Assembly (NCBI GenBank): GCA_025331435.1
Contig: JAIWNI010000025.1
Coordinates: forward strand, 124,001-188,000
DNA: 64,000 nucleotides
Direction: 5' to 3'
From: Choanephora cucurbitarum
Taxonomy: Eukaryota > Mucoromycota > Mucoromycetes > Mucorales > Choanephoraceae
Both the position numbers and the translations under genes were made by a program. Positions 11,062 to 21,500 of the stretch are shown here, piece by piece; the stretch's first letter is position 1, and each line of letters opens with the position of its first letter. Under the pieces are notes generated by a model. It had not been told where the DNA came from. It saw nothing but the letters and a program-made list of their open reading frames with translations, and searched no databases.

Positions 11062-12912
11062 AGATCGAATCCCTCTTCACTCTCTTTCTTTTTTATCTCG
11101 CTTTTCCTCTCTTTTTCCTTTTTGGTCACTATATTTAACGTCTTGTTATAGACATCTAAAAAAAGAAATTCAGATCTAGAAAAAATGTTGTGAGGATCTA
11201 AGGGGCATTTAAAAAGAGAAAAGAGTGGGGAATTTGCTTCCTAGAAACAGGAAATCTAGGAGAAGACCCAATACTACGCTCAAGCACAAAAGCATTTTCC
11301 AAAATGTGCATAAAAAAGGAGTGAATTAGAACAGAAAATTTTGTTTCCTTGCTATGAATTAAGGAATATGTTTGTATACAAGTTTTCAAATTATACAAAA
11401 AGGGCACATACCTCCTCAAAACTAGTGAAGACAACATCATTACATTTGTTCATCTTGCCTGAAGATGGATTTGAGTAAAGTAAAAAGAAGCACTAGTTGC
11501 TACTTGAAACGAGCAATAAAATGCTTTCTATTTATGTTACTTTTAGAACTGCCAACATTAGTTTCACTCCGAAGTAGGCTTTGGAAGGATATGTAATCTT
11601 CTTATATTCCTTTCTGTTATCATAGTTACTGCAGTTGCACTTATTATATGCGAATGCATCAAAGAAGCTAAGAAGCGATTTGCCTAGAATCAATAAGTAA
11701 CTAAAATGTTAAGAAGACACTTTTGTGTGCTTCTTTAGTAATTGCTGAGAAGATATTACGTTGCTGCTTGAATAATCACTACCTTTAACTTCTGCGTAGA
11801 GTATTATTGAATCAATGACAGAAAACATAACCTCTTTGGGTTTCAGTAAGATCTATGTTTGGCCTAATATTCAATGATGTCAGTTATATTTGTATTAAGC
11901 AGGACATATTGGCAAAGACCAATTAGCTGCATATCTTGTATTGTTTTCTACCAACTTGTACAACTGATTCTGATTTCAACATCTTTTCAAGTTTAAGTAG
12001 TTTTGCATTGTTTGATGTAGAAAAAGATGTTTTCATGTCGATAAGACGTCTTCCAAAGACATTTCTCATTGGTCCGTAAAACGAGAGAAGCTCCTAATCA
12101 ATGCAACTATTTAAGAACAGATAGACAGGCCTTTCATAGGACATGCTGATTGTTATTTTTTCAGTCATATAAACTTTTTTTCTGATACATAGATTTGAAT
12201 TTAAGTTGTCATCCACTCGATCCACTGATGGCTTATATCACACCAACAACATTAGGACTGTCCAATTGCTAACTACTCAGATGCATTTGGTTTGAAAACT
12301 CTATCGTAGTATTACAACGTAAGTCTGTAACATGAAGTGATAGTTATCAAAGGCAATAACTTGTGCCGGTCAATAAGATACGTGTTGTATCTATTTGTTT
12401 TTTTTCTATTGAGTCTTAAGTAAATATATTGCAATTTCGATGATTACGCACTACACAATTGAGCTTGCATTCCAGTGTTAGACAGGCGTGTTGGGCAAAA
12501 CTTTTATATTATCACTCCTCTAATAGCACCAGCATCATCTGCTCTACTGCACGAGTGGTCAAAGTGGTCTGAAAAATTAATAGCGCAACTACTAAAGGCA
12601 TCTTGGTTGTCGTTTACTGCCAAGTGGTATAAAATTTTACATCAATAATAACACCCTTCATTTTGTCGTTTTCATTATAGGTTTATGCCTACCACATGAT
12701 GTCCTGACCGCTGATGTTTATTATGAATAAAACGAATAGGCACGCAAATTCAGATATGTTTTAAAAGCCTTTTAACCACTCTTTATATCAGGATAACCAG
12801 TTGAAGCTTGTCTTTTATATCTTCACAAGGCAATCTTTCTTTTTAAGAGACGCGTTTCAAGTGATATGACTCGCACGCTTTATTACATAGAATGCTTTTG
12901 GTTATTTTATAT
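11062..12912. other. Intergenic, no gene seen
   Basis: This is AT-rich sequence between the upstream side of the deacetylase gene and the 3' end of the adaptin gene. An open frame at 11198-11440 has no features. Confidence 0.45.
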
Positions 12913-15810
12913 CTAAAAAAGATCAGCAAAAGGATCTTTAGCTTGTTGTTGTGTCTGTTGCGGTTGTGTTTGCGCTGGCTGAGAAGAAATGTCGCCAAAC
13001 AGGTCATTTGTAAAATCATTTGCTTGAACAGATGATTGTTGTAACTGAGGCGATGCGAAGCTTTGTGGTTCAGGGGAGGAATTTAAATTGAGTAAGCTCA
13101 AAACATCGTTTATGTTGCCATTAGGTGCATTCGTTGATCGAGCGGACGAGTTGGCTTGTGTTTCTGTGCCAATCGAAAGCAAATCGTTGAAAGAATTACC
13201 GCCTGAGCTCTCTGCCATAATAGGAGATCCGGATGCTTCTGCTGAGGGCTCATCCCAATCCAAGTCAAGCAAATTGCCAATATCATTACTCTTGATAGCA
13301 GCTTGTATCTGGGGAGGAGGAGCATTGACATCTTCATCTTCAATATGTCTATCAAACCAGACAAGAAAACGAAAAGTGTAAGTAGGGCAATCATCGACAT
13401 TAAGCTCATTAAAGGACTTACTCCGACATAGTCTTGCTAACACTATCAGCACCAAACTTCTTGCCTGCAATAAATGTTTCAGCAGGCTTATGATATACAG
13501 AGGCCAGGGTACCAATATCATACAATAAAGTCTCAAGCAGGCCAGATGAAAGCCCATCATTTTCACCTGCAATAGGAGGCTTTTCGGATAGAACAACAGC
13601 CTACACATTTGCATAAATAAGCAGTTAAGCTAAGATTCAAATACTTATCCCCCTCTCTCCTTTTTTTTACCTTTGCAGCCTGTGGATCAGTAGAGAGCAA
13701 ACGCCAGTAAACATATGCTCTGTCACGAATGTCTGCATTATCACATTCAGTTGTTGCTGTCTGAAGAATACGTTGCACAAGATCTTGGTTTTCATTAGGC
13801 TTTTTCAAGAACAGCTTGACTGTCGCAGTAAGTAATTGAAGTTGCACCTAAATAAGTCGAATGAAAAGAAATGAATAAAGCCGTATTAATCTTTGATAAT
13901 CTAAGGCTTACCTGAGCATTTTCTTCTTTGAAGTTATCGAGAAAGATATTGATCAAATCGTCCGCGTTATCAATACGTTCGGCATATTCACCAATAATCC
14001 ATATCAGGGAGCCCTTAGCTTCAGGCTCGTCTAAAGCTTCCAAGTTTTCACAGAGGGTAGGAATGATACCTTCATACTTGCGAGGGTATTTACGAAATAT
14101 ATCCTATCATTTCAACATAACAATAAGTTGATCTGGTTGTTGCAGCCTTTTCTATTCTTTTTTTTTCAAACCTTAATGACAACAATTGCTTCTTGGACAA
14201 CATAACTAACACCAGTATTGATCAAATCCAACAAAACGTTTATGCAGCGTTCTGCAGCCTCGTCAATCTTAATAGCACAGCGACCAATCGCATGAACAGA
14301 TTTGCGTACAAAATCCACATCTACTTCATTAGCATATCTAGGATGAATGAGCCAACATAAGTTCTCTTTGTTTCTCGCATTGATAACAAAAACAAAACTT
14401 ACTCTCTTAATTCACTTAGTAATTGATCTACATTCCGATCATTGCAGAGCTTGATCATGATTTCTAGCTTCTCTAACTTGACATAAGGGGGATCATTGTA
14501 TTTGCAAAAGAAAACGCGGATCTCATTGCTCAAAACTTCAGGGCGCTTTTGAAGAATCAAGCTAATGTTACGTAGTGCAATATATTGGACCTCAGGAGGG
14601 CTGGATAAAAGAGTGACTAAGTACAGACGATGAGTTTTTGTAAACTTAAAGAAATGCGAGAAACTTTACCTAGAGGAGGTGCCATTTTTCTGCACATCGA
14701 TTTAATAAGCGCTTCCTCTCTTACATGCTTCATGTTGATCATCAAAACCTTTCAAATTTCAATTTTTTTTGGTTAGCCATAGAGTTCCTTTTTTTCTTTT
14801 GCTACAAAATAACTTCGATGGTCTTACCTTAATAGCAGACAATACGACAGCACCATTTGCATGTTGCAATCGGGGTATCACTCGGTCACAAATGCTTTCA
14901 GCTTCTTTACTGTCAGAGACTTTGTATTCAGCAATAGCTGTCAGAATTGCAATTTGACCCCACCTATCTTTTACGTTAAACAAATCATGGACTATACTTA
15001 ACACTTTTCTAATCCTTACTCGGTACATTCGTTCAAAGCATGCAGTAATTTGTTCGCGATGTTGCTGTTTATCTCGAAAACGTTGTGCTGAGGGCATGTT
15101 TCATTGATATCGGTCAATGCAATAACAGCATTGGCAACAACCATAGGATTCACATCAGAAACCATATCTTTGACTGAGTTCACAAAATCTTGCTCCACAG
15201 CTAATTCTGAATTCAGATCGTACAATTTCGCAACACAAACAGCTGCTGTTTTTCTGACATATGGGTTTTCATCCTTAAAGTACAACGTTAGCTTCTTCTT
15301 TTTTTTTGCCATTCTTAGTGAACTCACCTTGAGGCATTTACGTAAAGGCTCGGTCAAATAATCAATAATCTTATCCACTCGCAAGCAACCCATTGTTCGA
15401 ATAGCTAAAGCTCTGATCAGAGGGTTTGGATCATCAGAGTCTTTCACAAAAGTGTTGACGGCTAAAATGACAAGCTCAGGTTGGGTCTTTGCATAATTCA
15501 TAAGATAGAGGTAGACTAGCTTCTTTAGTTCCAAATCTTCGGTCTGCATATTCTTCAAAACATCTGGAAACAAGCCGCTGACATCTTTGCCTACTGTCAT
15601 GTTGGCAATGACTTTTTTGACGGCATCCTTGCGGTGATGGCGATACTCGCTATTGAGCTCAGACTTGAGTTCATAGTTCTCACCTAAAAAAATTAAACGT
15701 TTTAGTTCATCTCGACTTGTTTATCTGTTGAAGTCATTTTTTTTTACTTCTCCTCTTTTCTCAATACCTCTTTTATTTGTTGTAAAAAATCTAGGTCTTC
15801 CAAGCGACAT
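12913..15810 (-). CDS. AP-1 (AP-1/2-type) clathrin adaptor beta subunit
   Basis: Eleven exons (15810-15768, 15683-15328, 15273-15020, 14963-14828, 14748-14670, 14616-14403, 14337-14172, 14103-13912, 13847-13671, 13600-13422, 13348-12913) join in phase to about 743 residues. The N-terminal 580 residues are the alpha-solenoid trunk of beta-adaptin: the [25 protein letters not shown] and [15 protein letters not shown] blocks, then NYVVQEA-like and [13 protein letters not shown] blocks. The hinge holds a clathrin box (LLDLD, about residue 625). The C-terminus is Gln/Asn/Ser-rich, ends in DPFADLF, and has no appendage (ear) domain, as in short fungal AP-1 beta subunits. It links cargo and clathrin at the trans-Golgi and endosome. 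The start codon was chosen from the short first exon, whose [11 protein letters not shown] matches the usual start of the family. Confidence 0.95.
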
Positions 15811-16187
15811 AATCTATTTTCCGTTTTTATTTGAAGTATATGCTGGCAGACTACAGAGCAAGATAAAACACGCGAAAAGAGGAGAGTGTTAAATTGGCAA
15901 AGGGAAAGAAAAAAAACGAACTTCGTTTCAATCGCAGCTTGAAACAAATTGGTTACAACAGTGGTGATGTACCTGACAAGTATAATAATTCTGAAATGGA
16001 TGTCAGTCTAGGTTAAAAGAAAAAGTCGTGATAATCAATTTCTGTTCAGATTCAGTAAAGATAGCTTATTTGGCAATGTAATTTATCAAGTTTTTTCCTG
16101 CTTCTTTCCTGACAAGAGGATTGAATCATAGCTTTATTTACTTAAATGAAAGCAACAGAAGAATAAGAGAATCTTCCTCTTTTGTAC
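15811..16187. other. Upstream region of the adaptin gene
   Basis: A short AT-rich spacer between the adaptin start and the lipase stop. No gene seen. Confidence 0.5.
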
Positions 16188-17721
16188 CTAAATACATACA
16201 CCCATTTGAAAACCTTCATATCTATTTCAATGAGAATAGTTTTGTTTTGAGTCATCTTAACAATACATTGCGTGTAGAGTGGTGCTGATTTGATCCTATA
16301 GTTTACCTCAAATGATCAGCCATATTATTGGCAATGGCTGCAACAGTGTTAGAACACGAAGTAGATTCGATTCGAGAATTACAGACGACTACAACACGAA
16401 AAAGTCAAAGTTAAAAAATGCTCAGAACATAATGCTGATTTGTCAATAGTTACCAACAGAATTAGTCGATCTTCTCCAAGCTTCTACTCCAGCATGAACG
16501 AAGCCACTAACTCGAGGAGGTGCTTGAGGAATAGGGTCAAGTTGATTGACAGAACGCAAAACAGGCACATTGCTTTTTTCAACAAATTCAGCAAACTTTC
16601 TGTTCCCAACACGAGGTCCACCATACGTAACAATCATAAGATTGTCAGAAGTAATATTACTCTCACTTGCAAGGAGATCAACCCCAGCGAGCAACGCCAA
16701 AGCACCACCAAGAGAGTGACTATGGCAAACACAATAACAAAAAAAAATCAGTTGTTTGTTTTCGCTGGTGGAATACAAAGACTACTTACCCAGTAACAAC
16801 AATTTTATACTGGGGATTAGAACTTAACAAAGACTTGACGACAGGAAGATAAGTTTTAGAGGAGTCTTTAAGAGCATTGTAGAAACCTTCAAAAATTGAA
16901 TACATTAGTCAGATAAAGTATACAGCAAACGTGGTCTTGATCATCTTTAGTACCTGAATGGACTTTTGCCCCTGGAACACCAGAGAAGCTGGTAAGGCGA
17001 TAATTGAAATTCTAAAATAATAACCAAAACCATGTCAATAAATCAATTGTCTTGTTTCATTATAAATCTTTACTGTCATCCAATTTCTGCTTGAAATACT
17101 GCCACGGAAAGACAAATAGATCGTCTTGTCATTGACACTTGTCATGACAAAGCCGTTAGTATCTGTCAAAGGAGTTTTGAAAGTCTTCACAATCTTGCCG
17201 TCAGAAACAGCTTGTTTGCAACGTGTACATGACCAAGTAGGGATTGTTGCAACGCAATAAGCACCAGATGCGATCATAGCATGTTTCTTTAGAATCCTGA
17301 GCTGCTCTTCTGTTGCAGCAGTAGCCGAGGAGTCTCGCTCAGAAAGGGAAGTGCGATGCTTAGTATAGAGATGAATGTTTTTTTCAAATTCATCAAAGTC
17401 ATCAACCCCAGCATTGCTACCATAAGAAGCAAGCCATACCTTCAGTTGATCATCAAAATGTGAGGAGTCGGTTTTCTGGATCAAAGACTTCAATTCGCTC
17501 ATCGCATGTTTTTGCGTATCGTTATTTGTGTTTTGTTTGGCTTCTTCAATGAGGTTAAGTAAACTGAGAGAATCAACTCTTGCGTTCATTTGTTGATTGA
17601 TAAGGATATCCGAGAGACTGTTGAGATTTAACCCATCAGAAGTTGGTGCTGCATTGATCAGACTAAAAAGTGGAATACTCATAAAAATCAAGCTGCGCAT
17701 TCGAGAAAGAAGATGAACCAT
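16188..17721 (-). CDS. Secreted class-3 lipase (Rhizomucor miehei type)
   Basis: Six exons (17721-17074, 17011-16954, 16886-16790, 16719-16454, 16388-16307, 16221-16188) give about 394 residues. A signal peptide of about 24 residues ends near ...LINA. A propeptide of about 130 residues follows, then the mature alpha/beta hydrolase. Catalytic residues are visible: Ser in GHSLGG, Asp in SVNQLDPIP and His in ADHLRYEG near the C-terminus. The TIYLSFRGSIS strand (oxyanion Ser) and the closing GVCI, which would pair a cysteine, match the R. miehei/Rhizopus lipase fold. It hydrolyses triacylglycerols outside the cell. An in-frame ATG at 17697 would shorten the signal peptide. The retrotransposon LTR begins 430 bp upstream of the start. 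Confidence 0.95.
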
Positions 17722-17852
17722 TTCGACCAAGGTAAACGTTTTAAAAAAAGTAAGGAAGGACAGATAGATTAGCAAATTAGCTTGGTTTTGAAGACGATAA
17801 AAGAAAGAAATAATTGACAGGGATTAAAGCTTCAAGCTGCTTGGTTATTGGT

Positions 17853-17862
17853 CTTTTATATG
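17853..17862 (-). promoter_or_regulatory. Candidate TATA box of the lipase gene
   Basis: CATATAAAAG on the minus strand sits about 130 bp upstream of the lipase start codon. The retroelement insertion lies a further 290 bp upstream, so this box is intact. Confidence 0.4.
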
Positions 17863-18151
17863 ACTTTTGCTTTTGAATTGAGCGCTTTTGACTGAACAGT
17901 GACTTTGGTGCGACATAACGAAGAATTCCGACTTGTCACATATTTCTGCGAAATTGTAGTGCTCACAAGTCGTCTTTATTTCTACGAATACATTGCTATT
18001 AAATGCAAAGTAAAAGTTGAAATGGCACTAAAGAAAACCGAATATTCTTCCAAATTTAAATCTCATCTTAGCAAGGTTGCAGCTTGTTGTTAATTTACAG
18101 AAAAGTAGTACAAAAACTTTAAAGACAACAATAAAAGAAGCGGCTTTACAT

Positions 18152-18480
18152 TGAAAGGTGGTAAAATGGTGTGTATTTAGGGAATCATCGATTTGCCCTT
18201 TTCTTTTCTGGTTACTTCTCTGTCTTCTTGTGTATCTGTTACACCTATAGTACAATCCTTTATATATTTATCCTTTATTTTATTACTTTGTTCTTTCTTC
18301 GGATTTTGTCTCAAACATAACTCGAGAATTAGAAAAAGTAAGCCATTTTTTTTTACAATATCAATATCATATCATATACTTATCCAATAAAGCTTTTTAC
18401 TATATATATTATCTTAAATATATTACAGACTAGTTAAATTCTATCTCCAAATCCAATCCGAAACAAATCCCAATATTTCA
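18152..18480 (+). repeat. Gypsy-1 5' LTR
   Basis: A 329-bp direct repeat starting tgaaaggtgg and ending atatttca. A TATA-like run (tatatattta, 18261-18270) could start transcription, and an aataaa occurs near 18387. It matches the 3' LTR along its whole length by eye. Confidence 0.95.
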
Positions 18481-18525
18481 ATAGTTTTTCTAAATAAGAG
18501 AACATCATCAAGTAAAGAAAGTAAC

Positions 18526-21500
18526 ATGGCGCAAGTGAACATGCTAGCTGCTGGTGTGATTCGCATTCCAGAGTTCAACGAGAAAATGGACCCTGCCCAG
18601 TGGTTAAAGACATTTGAAGCTAATATGAATGTCATCAAAATGGACGATGAGCAAAAACTGAGCTTAGTCACTGGTTATCTTGCATCAACCTTAATCTCAA
18701 GCTGGTATTACCAACACGAATTCTCTGATTGGAATCAGTTTAAGACCAAGTTAACCGAAAGGTTTCAAGCACCTAAAGTCAATATGAATACACTCTTGGG
18801 GAAGATACTGTCTGCAGGCCGTCTGGAAAATGAATCTATCAAAGACTATAATAATAGATTTGACCAAATGGTAGCTAGTTATGACAAGGCGAGAAGCAAG
18901 AATGAAGGCTGGGGTTCCATCAACACCAAGGTTCTCAAAGATACATATGTAGATGGGTTGAAGCCTCACTATTTAAAAATCATTGTCAAACAGCATGTCC
19001 CAAAGGATTTGATCGAAGCACAAAAGATAGCTCTTAGAGAGTGCGATGATGCCGAAGAAGTAATGCTGACTAAACATGTTGTGAAAGGTGTCACGGCAGA
19101 AGTCCAACTCAAGGAGGACAATGTGTTCATGAAGGACAAGGCCACAAAGAAGCAAGAAAACTATCCCGAAAAGAAACACAAGGATATAGAAAAGAAAGTC
19201 GAGGATCTTACTGAATCTCTTCAACGTCTCACACTTCTGGTCGAAAGGAATCAAGTACCCTCTAAAAATACTTGTTACAACTGCCAAGAGTCAGGACATG
19301 TAGCCAATAACTGTAGGAAGAGTTGTAAACTTTGTCAAGGACAGTTAGGAGAGCATTTGTTTTGGAATTGCCCAAAGTATGAGAAAAGGCCCACTTCAAG
19401 TTCCTTCCTAGTTATGAAAGCTAATAAAGAAGAACCTTCTACAAACTATACTGAAACCTATGCTGTGGAGAAAAGAAAACACGAGAGTAGTTCTGAAAGG
19501 GATGTACGAGTATCTCGAAGTGGAAAGAGAAATAAGGTTCATGACACCATCCCACCTCACTTAAAGAAGAAACAGGTTACACCGGGCAAAGTAACTCCAG
19601 AAACACAAGGGAAAAACACTCCGGATATGGTAAAAACTCCCAAAACCAATGATTCCAAGGACCTTGTGCAAGGAATAGACATCAACGAGATCTTGCATTC
19701 CAAGAGGTATACAAGTTCCTTAGATGAACTGATGAAGATCCCAGGAGTAAGAACAGCTATATTGAGGAAGACTAAGAAGACTCGAAAATCTCCCAAAACC
19801 AAAAGCATCTCAAATAAAGAAATTGTTGAAGTGTATAGAGTAGAAAGAGGCAACACTATTCGTCAATTTGCTAATAACATCAATAATGGTACCGGGGCTC
19901 CTCGTGTGGAAGCAATCGTGGGTGGCGAAATGCTAGTTGATGCCATTCTTGACGCGGGATCTCACTGCTCTATTATGAGTCGAAGTCTCGCCGAGGACCT
20001 TAATGTACCTATTACGAATGGTGATTCCACTGCTGGAAGTCGTATGGCAGATGGCAACTTAGTCAGACCGATTGGTGAAGTAAAGGAATTGCTAGTATCA
20101 GTCCAAGGTGTATTGGTTAAAATGTCTTTCGTTGTCTTCAAGAACCCGCCGTATGATCTGCTATTGGGTAGTGATTACATGAAGCTGTTAGGTATCGCAG
20201 CTGATTATTCCACATCTCACTTCTCCATAAGAACAGATAATGGACTGGTCCCATTAGAAGTTGCATTCGATACACACATACTCAGGAAGCAAAGGTTGAA
20301 TCAAGGAGAACTTTCGTCCTCTGAGAGTGAAAAAGACTACACTTCGGATGAAGACGGATCTACTGAGGACGATACATATGACTCCTATTACGAAAGTTAC
20401 CTTGTTATTCCTTGTAAAGATGAGGGTGAAACATACTACACTATGGCTAATGAAAGATATAATGACCAGGCAATTGTTCCATTGGATCCAACTGAACCCA
20501 CATCAGATGAAGTGAAAACACAAGTATTGGAGACAAAAATAGGAGAATGTATTGAATTGGACGAGAATCAGAAGCATCAATTATTGAACATACTCAAGGA
20601 CTACCTAGTGGTATTTGGAATAGATTATAATGATCTTAAACAAACCCATCTAGTAAAATTGCACATCGAAACAGGAGACCACCAACCAATACTCAAGAAA
20701 CCGAATAAATACATGTCGCACTCCGAGCTAGAAGACTTGAAAATGGAACTTGACAAAATGTTGAAGACCGGTCAAATTGTCCCTACAATGCATCTCCCAA
20801 ACAAGGAAGGCAAAAATTCTTTCGGATGGGCTTTCCCTGTCATGTATGTTGGAAAAAAGAACACGAAAGAAAGGAGACTCGTAGTACAGTTCCAAGAATT
20901 GAATGCGATCACGAAAAGGGATCCATGGCCTCTGCCATCTATAACGCACCTAATGGAGTCATATGCAGGTGCAAAATATTTCACAACAATAGACCTTCTG
21001 AAAGGGTTCAACCAAATCCAAGTTGAAGATGACAGCATACACAAACTGACTATGACTACACCGTGGGGTTGTTATTCTTACAAAGTCATGCCTTTTGGGA
21101 TTGTGAATGGACCTGCTTGCTTCTCTAGGGCCATTTATCTGGCGATGCAAGACTTTATTGATCAATTCGTTACGACGTATATCGATGATATAACTATATA
21201 CTCGAAGACATTTGACGAACATTTACAGCATATTGCTATGGTGTTAAAAAGATTAGCAGAAGTGAATATGACAGTAAAACCATCCAAAGCTCAATTTGCA
21301 AACAAGGAGGTCGAAGTCCTTGGGTTCTCTATATCCAGTCAAGGAATCGCGCCGTGTCAAGCAAATATAGATAAAGTCATAGCCTTCCCTGTGCCCAGAA
21401 ACAAAACAGACATTAGAGCCTTCTCCGCCTTAGCAGGTTTTTATCGACGCCATATCAATTGTTTCAGCGATATAATTAGTCCCTTGAACGATCTTCTAAA

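Noticed and set aside
18193..18390. Open frame of 65 codons, repeated at 23319-23516
   Set aside because: It lies wholly inside the two LTRs and is non-coding LTR sequence that happens to lack stops.
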